Assembly: GCF_008039565.1 (NCBI RefSeq)
Contig: NZ_VDUX01000008.1
Coordinates: 101,801-165,800 of the forward strand
From: Aeromicrobium terrae
Lineage (GTDB): Bacteria; Actinomycetota; Actinomycetes; Propionibacteriales; Nocardioidaceae
Length of the DNA: 64,000 bases
Direction of reading: 5' to 3'
Of this stretch, positions 44,683 to 60,949 are shown piece by piece; the first letter of the stretch is position 1; every line of letters starts with the position of its first letter. Below the pieces are notes generated by a model, which saw nothing but the letters and a program-made list of their open reading frames with translations, ran no database searches and was not told the DNA's origin. Position numbers and translations under genes: made by a program.

Positions 44683-45315
44683 ATGCGTCTCGCGACCGCC
44701 GCCGCCGACCTCCTCCTTGGGGCCCAGTGCCCCGGCTGCGGCGCGCCGAGCACCTCGGTGTGCCGGCGCTGCTGGATCGCGCTGGACCCGTCACCCCGGC
44801 TGGTCCGGCACCACGCCGTCCCGACCGTCGCCGCCGGCGAGCACACGGACCTCCTGCGCGACGTGATCGTGGCGTGGAAGGAGGAGAACCACGCCACCCT
44901 CCTGAACCCGCTGGCGCACCTGCTCGCCGCCTCGATCGCCGCGCTGCCGCTCGACGGGCCGCTCACGCTCGTCCCGGTGCCCGCCAGCCGCCGCAGCCGT
45001 CGCGCCCGAGGCGCGGATCTGGTGGCGGACCTGGCGGCAGCGGCGTCAGACCGCCTGCGCCCGGTCGGCGTCGAGGCCCACGTCAGCCCTGCGCTGCGCC
45101 TCACCCGCCGCACGGCGGACCAGTCGGGCCTCGACGCCGAGCAGCGTGCGCGGAACCTCCGCGGCGCGTACGTCTCCCGGCCAGGAGCCCTGCCGAACCT
45201 CGTCGTCGTCGACGACGTCGTCACCACCGGAGCCACGATCGGCGAGGCGGTGCGGGCGTTGCGCGCCGCCGGGCACCGGCCCGTCGCCGCCGCGGTCGTC
45301 GCCAACCGGCCATGA
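44683..45315 (+). CDS. comF: ComF-family phosphoribosyltransferase-like protein
   Basis: A 210-residue protein with an N-terminal zinc ribbon (C16, C19, C27, C30) and a type I PRTase fold. The PRPP loop is VVVDDVVTTGATIG near 174-187 and a PVPASRRSRRARGAD strand is near 103-117. ComF is needed for DNA uptake in competent bacteria; in actinobacteria without a known competence system its role is unclear. TAGCGT lies 6 nt before the ATG at 44683, suggesting its own leaderless transcript although it trails lpqB by only 25 bp. The same position after lpqB is conserved in mycobacteria. Confidence 0.9.
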   Translation: MRLATAAADLLLGAQCPGCGAPSTSVCRRCWIALDPSPRLVRHHAVPTVAAGEHTDLLRDVIVAWKEENHATLLNPLAHLLAASIAALPLDGPLTLVPVPASRRSRRARGADLVADLAAAASDRLRPVGVEAHVSPALRLTRRTADQSGLDAEQRARNLRGAYVSRPGALPNLVVVDDVVTTGATIGEAVRALRAAGHRPVAAAVVANRP

Positions 45316-45405
45316 GTTTCGCTCCACGTCTGGTCTCTGCGCCATCTCCGGTCTACGGTCACAGATATGGCATGAGGAGTTCGCTTCGAGACGCAGGGAG
45401 GCCCC

Positions 45406-46035
45406 ATGGAAATCGTCGTCAAAGGTCGGAACAGCGAGATCTCCGACCGGTTCCGGGAGCACGTGCAGGAGAAGCTGCTCCGGATCGAGAAGTACGACCA
45501 GCGTCAGAAGATCCATCGTGTCGAGGTCGAGGTCACGCACGAGAAGAACCCTCGTCAGCACGACACCGCCGCCCGTGTCGAGATGACCTTGCGGTCGCGC
45601 GGACCGGCCGTCCGGGCCGAGGCCGCCTCCACGGACCAGCACTCCGCCCTGGACGCCGCGATCGACAAGCTCGAGTCGCGCCTGCGCCGGGCCACGGACC
45701 GCCGGCGCATCAGCCACGGGCAGCACGCCCCGACGTCACTGGCCGCGGCCACCGCGGACATGCCGGCCGACCTGATCGTTCCTGACGACGACGACCCCGT
45801 CCCCACGCACTCCGTCGCCGGGGTGAAGGTGCAGGGCGAGGACTGCCCGCTCGTGGTGCGGGAGAAGACGCACAGCGCCCCGCCGATGACGCTCGAGCAG
45901 GCTCTTCACGAGATGGAGCTCGTCGGCCACGACTTCTTCCTGTTCCTGGAGAAGGACTCCATGCGGCCGAGCGTGGTGTACCTGCGCAAGGGTTACGACT
46001 ACGGGGTCATCCACCTGGACGTCACGGACCAGTAG
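45406..46035 (+). CDS. hpf: Ribosome hibernation promoting factor, long form
   Basis: A 209-residue long HPF (RaiA family). The N-terminal S30AE domain (1-105) begins EIVVKGRNSEISDRFREHVQEK and binds the 30S decoding centre; the C-terminal domain (about 150-209) has PMTLEQALHEMELVGHDFFLFLE and VVYLRKGYDYGVIHL and mediates 100S dimer formation. A strong GGGAGG precedes the ATG. The 90 bp upstream include GGTCACAGATATGG, where AGATAT may be part of a -10; no clear -35. Likely induced on entry to stationary phase or stress, as in other actinobacteria. Confidence 0.95.
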   Translation: MEIVVKGRNSEISDRFREHVQEKLLRIEKYDQRQKIHRVEVEVTHEKNPRQHDTAARVEMTLRSRGPAVRAEAASTDQHSALDAAIDKLESRLRRATDRRRISHGQHAPTSLAAATADMPADLIVPDDDDPVPTHSVAGVKVQGEDCPLVVREKTHSAPPMTLEQALHEMELVGHDFFLFLEKDSMRPSVVYLRKGYDYGVIHLDVTDQ

Positions 46036-46079
46036 TTCCGAATCGCGCCCATCGTCCTGGATCGTGGCATGATCGGGGC

Positions 46080-46736
46080 GTGGCTGGACGGGGTGCAAGC
46101 ATCAGGGTCCTCCTGGTCGACGACCAGGAGCTGTTCCGCCGTGGCGTCAAGATGGTCCTCAGCTCCGACGACTCCCTGGAGCTGGAGGAGGTTGACGACG
46201 GCGACAAGGCCATCGCGGCCGTGACCGACAACCCGCCGGACGTCGTGCTGCTCGATGTCCGCATGCCGGGGCGGTCAGGCGTGGAGGTCTGTGCGTCCAT
46301 CAAGGAGCTCTCGCCCTCGACGGGCATCATCATGCTCACCGCGAGCGACGAGGAGAGCGACCTCTACGAGTCGATCAAGAGCGGGGCCTCCGGGTACCTG
46401 CTGAAGGACGGCTCCACCTACGACCAGGTGGCCGAGGCCGTGCGTCTCGTCGCCGCCGGGCAGTCGCTGATCAGCCCGAGCATGGCCACGAAGCTGCTCG
46501 ACGAGTTCGTCACCATGACGAAGAGCCCGTCGCCGGCGGCCCAGCTCACCAACCGCGAGCTCCAGGTGCTCAAGCAGGTCGCGCGCGGCCAGAGCAACAA
46601 GGAGATCGCGGAGGAGCTGTTCATCAGCGAGAACACGGTCAAGAACCACATCCGGAACATGCTCGAGAAGCTGCAGATGAAGTCGCGCATGGAGGCCGCC
46701 ATGTACGCCGTCCGCAGCAACCTGCTCCAGGATTGA
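46080..46736 (+). CDS. Orphan NarL/FixJ-type response regulator
   Basis: A 218-residue regulator with receiver domain (DDQ at 14-16, phosphoacceptor D59 in VVLLDVRMPG, KDG near 107) and LuxR-type helix-turn-helix (about 150-215: LTNRELQVLKQVARGQSNKEIAEELFISENTVKNH). No histidine kinase is adjacent, so the partner is elsewhere. The GTG at 46080 is 6 nt after CATGAT (46068-46073), a moderate -10, suggesting leaderless expression. The stop overlaps the next gene's TTG start by 4 bp, coupling it to a YcaQ-type DNA glycosylase. Targets unknown. Confidence 0.9.
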   Translation: MAGRGASIRVLLVDDQELFRRGVKMVLSSDDSLELEEVDDGDKAIAAVTDNPPDVVLLDVRMPGRSGVEVCASIKELSPSTGIIMLTASDEESDLYESIKSGASGYLLKDGSTYDQVAEAVRLVAAGQSLISPSMATKLLDEFVTMTKSPSPAAQLTNRELQVLKQVARGQSNKEIAEELFISENTVKNHIRNMLEKLQMKSRMEAAMYAVRSNLLQD

Positions 46737-47914
46737 TCCGGCTCAGCCCGCTGCAGGCGCGCCGGATCGCGCTCGCGGCCCAGGGCTTCACTCGCTCACG
46801 ACCAGCACGAGTCACGTCACGCCACCTGAACGCGACGATCGCGCGCCTGGGCTTCTTCCAGATCGACTCGGTCAACGTGCTGCAGCGCGCCCACTACCTC
46901 CCGATGTACTCACGGATGGGGCCGTACGACGTGGAGCTCCTGCACCGCGCCGCCGGCCGCGCCCCGCGCCGGCTGTTCGAGTACTGGGCGCACGAGGCGG
47001 CCTTCGTCGACGTCGCCCTGCGCCCCGCGTTCCAGTTCCGGATGGACTCCGGTGCCCGGATGTGGGGGAGCATGGCCCGGATCATCGAGGAGAAGCCTGA
47101 TCTGGTGGCCTGGGTGCTCGACGAGGTGCGCCGGAAGGGCCCGCTGACCGCGCGCGAGATCGAGCACGACACCGAACGCTCCAAGGAGAACTGGGGCTGG
47201 AACTGGTCCGAGGCGAAGATCGCGCTGGAGTACCTCTTCTACAAGGGCGAGGTCACCGCGGCCCGGCGCACGACCCAGTTCGAGCGGGTCTACGACATCC
47301 CGGAGCGCGTCCTCCCGGCCGGGGTCCTCGCTCAACCGCCTCTCGCCCCCGACGCCGCCCACCTCGAGCTGGTCCGCCACGCCGCCCGCGCCCTCGGCGT
47401 CGGAACCGTCCAGTGCCTGCGCGACTACTTCCGCCTCCAGCCGGAGCCCACGCAGCGGGCCGTCGCGACGCTCGTCGAGTCCGGCGAGCTCGTGCCGGCC
47501 GAGATCGTCGGCTGGAAGCGCCCGGCGTACCTCCACGCGGAGGCGGCCCGGCCGCGGTCCGTGAAGGCTCGCGCCCTGCTCAGCCCGTTCGACCCGCTGA
47601 TCTTCGAGCGCACCCGCACCGAGCAGCTGTTCGGCTTCCGGTACCGCATCGAGATCTACGTCCCGGAGCACAAGCGCGTCCACGGCTACTACGTGCTGCC
47701 GTTCCTCCTCGGCGACAGCCTCGTCGCCCGCGTCGACCTCAAGGCCGACCGTGCGGCGTCGACGCTCCGTGTCCTCAGCGCCTGGGCCGAGCCCGGTGCC
47801 CCGGAGAACACCGCCACCGAGCTGATGGCCGAGCTGCGCCTGATGGCCGACTGGCTGGGCCTGGAGCACATCGAGGTCCGGCCGAAGGGCGACCTCGCAT
47901 TGCCGAGCACCTAG
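46733..47914 (+). CDS. YcaQ-type winged-helix DNA glycosylase
   Basis: A 393-residue protein of the HTH_42 (AlkZ/YcaQ) family, which unhooks bulky or interstrand DNA crosslinks by cleaving N-glycosidic bonds. The YcaQ-type catalytic QxD is present: FFQIDSVNVLQRAHY with Q43 and D45, followed by the conserved LPMYSR and WAHEAAF. Tandem winged helices span about 110-290 and end in LSPFDPLIFERTRTEQLFGFRYRIEIYVPEHKR-type beta barrel (about 290-350). The start is TTG at 46733, overlapping the regulator stop (TTGA), so it depends on translational coupling. Its TAG stop also forms the -10 of secA. Confidence 0.87.
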   Translation: MIRLSPLQARRIALAAQGFTRSRPARVTSRHLNATIARLGFFQIDSVNVLQRAHYLPMYSRMGPYDVELLHRAAGRAPRRLFEYWAHEAAFVDVALRPAFQFRMDSGARMWGSMARIIEEKPDLVAWVLDEVRRKGPLTAREIEHDTERSKENWGWNWSEAKIALEYLFYKGEVTAARRTTQFERVYDIPERVLPAGVLAQPPLAPDAAHLELVRHAARALGVGTVQCLRDYFRLQPEPTQRAVATLVESGELVPAEIVGWKRPAYLHAEAARPRSVKARALLSPFDPLIFERTRTEQLFGFRYRIEIYVPEHKRVHGYYVLPFLLGDSLVARVDLKADRAASTLRVLSAWAEPGAPENTATELMAELRLMADWLGLEHIEVRPKGDLALPST

Positions 47915-47923
47915 ACTTGTCCG
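47912..47923 (+). promoter_or_regulatory. secA -10 built on the upstream TAG stop codon
   Basis: TAGACT at 47912-47917 begins with the TAG stop of the glycosylase gene; 6 nt later is the secA GTG (47924). No Shine-Dalgarno is present, so a leaderless secA transcript is predicted in addition to any read-through. Confidence 0.55.
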
Positions 47924-50671
<2,748 letters not shown>

Positions 50672-50723
50672 CAACAGTCTGGCTTCACCGTGGTCCGGTT
50701 TTCGATGGCGACGTCCGCTGGGC

Positions 50724-50834
50724 TAGACTGTCGCAGTTGCCTCGGCGAGGGTCGGCTGGCCGACCGTGATCGACAGGGCGCTCGTCCCGAGGTGCGCCAA
50801 GACATCCTGAACACCTTCTGAGGAGCATTCCCCC
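50724..50834 (+). promoter_or_regulatory. rplY promoter and structured leader
   Basis: TAGACT (50724-50729) is the -10, giving a leader of about 99 nt, the longest in the window. The leader can fold: an outer 6-bp helix CCTCGG (50740-50745) with CCGAGG (50787-50792) encloses a 6-bp hairpin GGTCGG/CCGACC (50750-50755 with 50760-50765, loop CTGG). It ends in TGAGGAG before the GTG. Autoregulation by L25, as for other ribosomal leaders, is a hypothesis. The remaining 50672-50723 contains ACCG-TGGTC-CGGTTTT (50687-50702 region), a weak secA terminator. Confidence 0.45.
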
Positions 50835-51524
50835 GTGGCCGAGATCAAGATCGCCGCCGAGAGCCGTACCGAGTTCGGCAAGGGCGCGGCCCGCCGCATC
50901 CGCCGGGCCGACAAGGTTCCCGCCGTCCTGTACGGATCGGGCATCGATCCCACACACATCACGCTGCCGGGCCACGACCTCGCGCTCGCGCTCAAGAACA
51001 GCAACGCGCTGCTCTCCATCGAGGTCGACGGCGACTCGCACCTCGCGATCCCGAAGCAGGTCCAGCGCGACCCGCTGAAGGGCTTCATCGAGCACGCCGA
51101 CCTGCTGATCGTGAAGAAGGGCCAGAAGGTCACCGTCGACATCCGCGTGCACCTCGAGGGCGACGCCGCCCCGGACGCGCTGGTCGTCACCGAGAACTCC
51201 ACGATCTCCGTCGAGGCCGAGGCCACGCACATCCCGGAGTCGGTCGAGGTGTCCATCGAGGGCCTCGAGGTCGGCTCGCAGATCCACGCAGGCGACCTGC
51301 AGCTCCCCGCCGGCGCCACGCTCGCCATCCCCGAGGACTGGCTCATCGTCAACATCGTCGCCGCTCCGACCGCCGAGGAGGTCGAGGCCGAGCTGGAGGA
51401 GGCCGAGGCCGAGGCCGGCATCGAGCACGACGAGCCCGAGGCCGAGGCTGAGGGTGACGCCGGCGAGGCCAAGCCCGCCGAGGGTGAGGGCAACGCCGAC
51501 GAGGGCGAGTCCGAGTCCGAGTGA
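50835..51524 (+). CDS. rplY: 50S ribosomal protein L25 / general stress protein Ctc
   Basis: Binds 5S rRNA in the large subunit. The 229-residue long (Ctc) form has the L25 beta-barrel (1-95: RTEFGKGAARRIRRADKVPAVLYGSG), the TL5/Ctc C-terminal domain (about 98-185) and a long acidic tail rich in Glu/Ala (186-229) typical of actinobacteria. GTG start with TGAGGAG 8-14 bp upstream. Overlaps pth by 4 bp. In mycobacteria this gene follows glmU-prs-lpqT; here it follows secA. Confidence 0.95.
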   Translation: MAEIKIAAESRTEFGKGAARRIRRADKVPAVLYGSGIDPTHITLPGHDLALALKNSNALLSIEVDGDSHLAIPKQVQRDPLKGFIEHADLLIVKKGQKVTVDIRVHLEGDAAPDALVVTENSTISVEAEATHIPESVEVSIEGLEVGSQIHAGDLQLPAGATLAIPEDWLIVNIVAAPTAEEVEAELEEAEAEAGIEHDEPEAEAEGDAGEAKPAEGEGNADEGESESE

Positions 51525-52086
51525 CCTGGTTGATCGTCGGGCTCGGCAACCCGGGCCCGACGTACGCCGCCACCCGGCACAACGTCGGCTACCTCGTGGC
51601 CGACGTCCTGGCGAACCGTGTCGGGGGCAAGCTCAAGAAGCACACGTCCGGTCGCGCCGACGTCGTCGAGGGTCACCTCGCCGGTGAGCGGGCGATCGTC
51701 GGCCGCGCGCGTTCGTACATGAACGACAGCGGCGGACCGGTGTCCACGCTCGTGAAGTACTACGACGTCGAGCCGGAGAACGTCGTGATCATCCACGACG
51801 AGCTCGACATCGACTTCGGTCAGCTGCGGATCAAGCTCGGCGGCGGCGACAACGGCCACAACGGCCTGCGCAGCGTCCGCCAGTCGCTGGGCACCGGTGA
51901 CTTCCACCGGGTCCGCGTGGGCATCGGCCGTCCGCCGGGCCGGCAGAGCGTGCACGACTTCGTCCTCAAGCCCTACTCGGCCGAGGAGCGCAAGGAACTC
52001 CCCGTCCTCGTGGAGGAGGCGGCCGACGCCGTCGAGAGCCTCGTCGAGCGCGGCCTCGCCGCGACGCAGAGCGCGTTCAACCGCTG

Positions 52087-52087
<1 letters not shown>
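51521..52087 (+). CDS. pth: Peptidyl-tRNA hydrolase
   Basis: Recycles peptidyl-tRNAs released prematurely from ribosomes. The 188-residue enzyme begins LIVGLGNPGPTYAATRHNVGYLVADVLA (catalytic His in RHNVG near 20), has the SYMNDSGGPV strand, IHDELDIDFGQLRIKLGGGDNGHNGLRS-type motif with catalytic Asp near 93 and the helix-loop GTGDFHRVRVGIGRPP. GTG start overlaps the rplY stop (GTGA); the stop overlaps the mfd start (TGATG). rplY-pth is a standard pair. Confidence 0.96.
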
Positions 52088-55497
<3,410 letters not shown>

Positions 55498-55500
<3 letters not shown>

Positions 55501-55510
55501 GGTTGGCGGC
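55498..55510 (+). promoter_or_regulatory. Lipoprotein-gene -10 built on the mfd TAG stop
   Basis: TAGGGT (55498-55503) starts with the mfd stop codon and ends 7 nt before the ATG at 55511, the same geometry as other predicted leaderless starts here. No ribosome site is present in the 7 nt. Confidence 0.5.
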
Positions 55511-56136
55511 ATGAAGGTGCGCGTCCTCGTCGCGGCCGTGGCGGCGTTGCTGCTCACCGGCTGCGGGTCGGTCCATCCGGGTGCTGCGGCTGTCGTCGAC
55601 GACGACGTCATCTCGATGCATGACGCCGACGACACGGCCCAGGTCTACTGCTCGCTCACGCTGCTGCAGGGCACCCAGGGCCAGGAGCGCACCAACGCCG
55701 ACATCCGCCGCGACGCCGTCCGCGACCTGGTCCTCGGCGTGGTCGCCCGCCGGATGGCCGAGCAGGACGACATCGACGTGAGCCCGTCGACGTACGAGGT
55801 CACCCCGGCCCAGCGACGTGAGCTCGCCAAGGCGTTCTCCGCCGACGACCTGAGCTCGGCGATCGACGCGATCGAGCACACGCAGCAGACCTACGCGATC
55901 GTCCAGGCGCTCGGGAAGCGCTCCAAGAACATCCCGGCCACGGACGACCCCAACGCCGTGCTCGACGCCGGCCTGAAGCTCGTGCAGGCCGAGATGAAGC
56001 AGCACGACATCTCCTACGACCCGCGCTTCGGCCTCACGGCCGCCGGCGACCCGAAGTCCGACCCGACGCCGCTGTCGGTGTCGCCGACCGCGCTCGACGC
56101 CAGCATGAAGGGGCTCCCCGCGACGCAGCGGTGCGC

Positions 56137-56140
<4 letters not shown>
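55511..56140 (+). CDS. Putative lipoprotein with SurA-N-like region
   Basis: A 209-residue exported protein with signal peptide 1-17 and lipobox LLTGC (Cys18), so it should be anchored in the outer leaflet. The body (about 25-190) is helical with the pattern AAVVDDDVISMHDADDTAQVYCS, resembling the N-terminal chaperone region of SurA/PrsA-type proteins; no parvulin domain follows. A related lipoprotein lies after mfd in Streptomyces and mycobacteria (LpqU position). Role in folding of secreted proteins is inferred. Overlaps mazG by 4 bp. Confidence 0.75.
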
Positions 56141-58120
<1,980 letters not shown>

Positions 58121-58125
58121 GTCTC

Positions 58126-58665
58126 ATGGCTCCGGGGTCATCGCGTGGTCCGGGACGGCGGCCGAGCTCCGACCGCTCCCGCCGCCCGCAGCGCGCCGGG
58201 CGGCCCAAGCCGGTCGCCCCGCGCGGCCGGCAGGCCCCGCGGTTCACCGGTCGTGCGGTGGTCCTGCTCTCGGTGGTCCTCCTGCTGATCGCGTCGTACA
58301 CGTCCGCGCTGCACGCTTGGTGGGAGCAGCGTGGCGACATCCAGTCGTCGCGGGCCGAGATCGCCATGCGCAAGGAGGCGATCGCGACGCTCGAGGACAC
58401 CAAGAAGCGCTTCGACGATCCCGCGTACATCAAGCAGAAGGCGCGGGAGCGGTTCGGCTGGGTGATGCCCGGCGAGGTCGGCTATCGCGTGATCGGTGCC
58501 GACGGGTCGGTGCAGGGCTCGGTGCCCACGCTCGACGAGCCGCCGACGGCGACGAAGGACCAGGCCTGGTACGACACGCTGTGGGGCAGCGTCGAGCAGG
58601 CCGGCAAGGACCCCGCGAAGGCCAAGCCGCCGGCCGATCCCGACGAGGTGCTCAAGAAGCAGTGA
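58126..58665 (+). CDS. FtsB/DivIC-type septum formation protein
   Basis: A 179-residue divisome protein: basic proline-rich cytoplasmic tail (1-43), one membrane helix (about 44-62), an extracytoplasmic coiled coil (about 66-95, RGDIQSSRAEIAMRKEAIATLE) and the DivIC motif DPAYIKQKARERFGWVMPGEVGYRVI near 100-125, then a disordered tail. FtsB/DivIC links FtsL/FtsQ and activates septal synthesis. Location right after eno is conserved in actinobacteria. The GTG of the next gene overlaps the stop by 4 bp. Confidence 0.9.
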   Translation: MAPGSSRGPGRRPSSDRSRRPQRAGRPKPVAPRGRQAPRFTGRAVVLLSVVLLLIASYTSALHAWWEQRGDIQSSRAEIAMRKEAIATLEDTKKRFDDPAYIKQKARERFGWVMPGEVGYRVIGADGSVQGSVPTLDEPPTATKDQAWYDTLWGSVEQAGKDPAKAKPPADPDEVLKKQ

Positions 58666-59150
58666 GCGTCTTCGAGGAGGACATCGCAGCCATCAGGGAG
58701 CAGCTCGGACGACCGCCGCGAGGCATCGTCGAGGTCGCGTCCCGCTGCCCGTCCGGCCACCCGAACGTGGTGAAGACCGAGCCCCGGCTGCCCGACGGCA
58801 CCCCGTTCCCGACGCTGTACTACATCACCTGTCCGCGGCTGGCCGGCGCGATCGGCACGCTCGAGGCGTCCGGCCTGATGGCCGAGATGAGCGAGCGGTT
58901 GACCGAGGACGACGAGCTGGCTCGCGCGTACGCGACGGCGCACGAGTCCTACCTGGCCGAGCGAGAAGCCCTCGGCCACGTCCCGGAGATCGAGGGCATC
59001 TCCGCCGGCGGGATGCCCACGCGGGTGAAGTGCCTGCACGTGCTCGTCGGGCACAGCCTCGCGAAGGGTCCGGGGCTGAATCCGCTCGGAGACCAGGCGC
59101 TCGAGCTGCTCGGGGAGTGGTGGGGCAGCTCCTCCTGCGCGCCCCGATAG
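58662..59150 (+). CDS. DUF501 family protein
   Basis: A 162-residue soluble protein of unknown function (DUF501). Conserved stretches: CPSGHPNVVKTEPRLPDGTPFPTLYYITCP-type block near 29-58 (three cysteines with histidine), RLAGAIGTLEASG and MPTRVKCLHVLVGHSLAKGPGLNPLGDQAL near 119-148. The Cys/His arrangement suggests metal binding. It always lies between the divIC-like gene and ppx in actinobacteria, as here. GTG start overlaps the ftsB stop. Its TAG stop forms the first half of TAGCCT ahead of ppx. Confidence 0.88.
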   Translation: MSVFEEDIAAIREQLGRPPRGIVEVASRCPSGHPNVVKTEPRLPDGTPFPTLYYITCPRLAGAIGTLEASGLMAEMSERLTEDDELARAYATAHESYLAEREALGHVPEIEGISAGGMPTRVKCLHVLVGHSLAKGPGLNPLGDQALELLGEWWGSSSCAPR

Positions 59151-59159
59151 CCTCGACGC
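59148..59159 (+). promoter_or_regulatory. ppx -10 built on the DUF501 TAG stop
   Basis: TAGCCT (59148-59153) begins with the DUF501 stop codon and is followed by 6 nt and the ATG at 59160, with no Shine-Dalgarno. Predicts an internal leaderless ppx transcript. Confidence 0.5.
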
Positions 59160-60062
59160 ATGCCCCGGCAACGCATCGCTGCCATCGACTGCGGCACGAA
59201 CTCCATCCGTCTGCTGATCACGGATCTTTCAGATCAGCAGCATGACCTCGTCCGGGAGATGCGGATCGTCCGGCTCGGCCAGGGCGTCGACGCCACCGGC
59301 CGTCTCGACCGCGCCGCCATCGACCGCACCCTGCAGGCCACCCGCGAGTACGCCGAGCTGATCACGACGCTCGGTGCCGACGTCGTCCGGTTCTGCGCCA
59401 CGTCGGCCGCGCGGGACGCCGAGAACGCCGACGAGTTCTCCGCCGAGGTGGAGTCCGTCCTCGGCATCCGGCCGCAGGTGCTCACCGGTGAGGAGGAGGC
59501 GGCGGCCTCCTTCCTCGGTGCCACGCGGTCGCTGGCCGGCGGGCGTGCGCTCGTCGCGGACATCGGCGGGGGATCCACCGAGCTGGTGGTCGGGCAGGAC
59601 GGGACCGTCGAGTGGTCGACGTCGCTCGACATCGGATCCGTCCGCCTCACCGAGCGCTTCCTGCCCAGCGACCCGCCGGGTGTCACAGAGCTCACCGACT
59701 GCATGACGTACCTGGACGGCGTCCTCAAGCCGGCCCTCGACGGGCTGGCCGCGGTCGACACGATGGTCGGCGTCGCGGGCACGGTCACCACCGTCGCGGC
59801 CCACGCCCTGGAGCTGCCGTCGTACGACCGGGACGCCCTCCACGGCGCGCGCCTCGACGTCGACGTCCTGCGCAACGCGTGCATCTCGCTCGCCCAGATG
59901 TCCGTCGCCGATCGTCGTGCCCTGCCGTTCATGCACCCGGGCCGCGCCGACGTGATCGGTGGCGGCGCGCTCATCCTCGACCGGCTCCTCGACCACGTGG
60001 ACATCGGCTCCGTCCTGGTCAGCGAGCACGACATCCTCGACGGGATCGCGTGGACGGCATGA
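59160..60062 (+). CDS. Ppx/GppA family exopolyphosphatase
   Basis: A 300-residue ASKHA-fold phosphatase: AAIDCGTNSIRLLITD (phosphate-1 motif) near 7-22, FCATSAARDAENADEF near 79, VLTGEEEAAASFLGA near 107-121, LVADIGGGSTELVVG (phosphate-2) near 130-144 and a C-terminal RRALPFMHPGRADVIGGGALIL. It has only the two N-terminal domains, like the short actinobacterial Ppx proteins, which hydrolyse short-chain polyphosphate and may act on (p)ppGpp. Exact substrate not determinable. The stop overlaps the dehydrogenase start by 4 bp. Confidence 0.92.
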   Translation: MPRQRIAAIDCGTNSIRLLITDLSDQQHDLVREMRIVRLGQGVDATGRLDRAAIDRTLQATREYAELITTLGADVVRFCATSAARDAENADEFSAEVESVLGIRPQVLTGEEEAAASFLGATRSLAGGRALVADIGGGSTELVVGQDGTVEWSTSLDIGSVRLTERFLPSDPPGVTELTDCMTYLDGVLKPALDGLAAVDTMVGVAGTVTTVAAHALELPSYDRDALHGARLDVDVLRNACISLAQMSVADRRALPFMHPGRADVIGGGALILDRLLDHVDIGSVLVSEHDILDGIAWTA

Positions 60063-60949
60063 GGATCAGCGTCCCGAACCAGCACATGCAGGAACGGCTC
60101 GCCGACCTGGACGTCATCGTCTGGGACTGGGACGCACCGCCGCCCGACGGCCCGCCGCTCGACCTGGCGGTCCGGCCGTACGTGCTCAGCGGTGGGTTCG
60201 AGCACCTGGACGCCGAGCGCGTGCGCGTCGTCCAGACCCAGTCGCTCGGCTACGACGACGCGATCGGCAACGTGCCGGAGGGCATCGTGTGGTGCAACGC
60301 CGTGGGCGTCCACGAGGGTCCGACGGCGGAGATCGCGATGGCCCTGGTGCTGGCGTCGCAGCGCGGCGTCGACGAGAACGCTCGCGCGATGCCGGACGGC
60401 CGCTGGGAGCGCCACTGGCATCCCGGGCTGCTGGGCGCTCGTGTCCTGCTGCTCGGCTACGGCGGCATCGGCACCGAGCTGGAGAGCCGACTGTCGGGAT
60501 TCGGCGTCGAGATCGTCCGGGTGGCACGAACCGCCCGGGAGGGGATCCACGGGACCGACGAGCTGCCGGACCTCCTGCCCGACGCCGACGTCGTCGTCGT
60601 CGCCGTCCCGTACGGTCCGGCCACGCACCACCTGGTCGACGACGTGTTCCTGAGCGCCATGCGCGACGGCGCGCTGCTGGTCAACGTCGCGCGCGGCAAG
60701 GTGGCGGACACCGAGGCGATCGTTCGGCACACGGCGAGCGGCCACGTCCGGTTCGCCGCCGACGTGCTCGACCCCGAGCCGCTCCCGGCCGACCACCCGC
60801 TCTGGACCACGCCGGGCGTGCTGATCACCCCGCACGTCGGGGGAGCGGTCACGACGATGCACGACCGGGTCGAGGCGATGGTGCGCGAGCAGGTCCGTCG
60901 CCTTCAGGTGGGCGAGCCGCTGATGAACGTCGTCGACGTCAGCGGGTGA
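60059..60949 (+). CDS. D-isomer-specific 2-hydroxyacid dehydrogenase family protein
   Basis: A 296-residue NAD(P)-dependent dehydrogenase. The Rossmann motif LLGYGGIGTELESRL is near 138-152; catalytic residues appear as R near 212 (NVARGKVADTEAI), E near 241 (DVLDPEPLPADHPLW) and H near 260 (ITPHVGG). GPTAEIAMALVLASQRG is family-typical. Substrate unknown; the family ranges from glyoxylate to phosphoglycerate. ATG overlaps the ppx stop (ATGA), giving an ftsB-DUF501-ppx-dehydrogenase run. The 3' end overlaps the convergent tetR gene by 11 bp. Confidence 0.9.
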   Translation: MRISVPNQHMQERLADLDVIVWDWDAPPPDGPPLDLAVRPYVLSGGFEHLDAERVRVVQTQSLGYDDAIGNVPEGIVWCNAVGVHEGPTAEIAMALVLASQRGVDENARAMPDGRWERHWHPGLLGARVLLLGYGGIGTELESRLSGFGVEIVRVARTAREGIHGTDELPDLLPDADVVVVAVPYGPATHHLVDDVFLSAMRDGALLVNVARGKVADTEAIVRHTASGHVRFAADVLDPEPLPADHPLWTTPGVLITPHVGGAVTTMHDRVEAMVREQVRRLQVGEPLMNVVDVSG

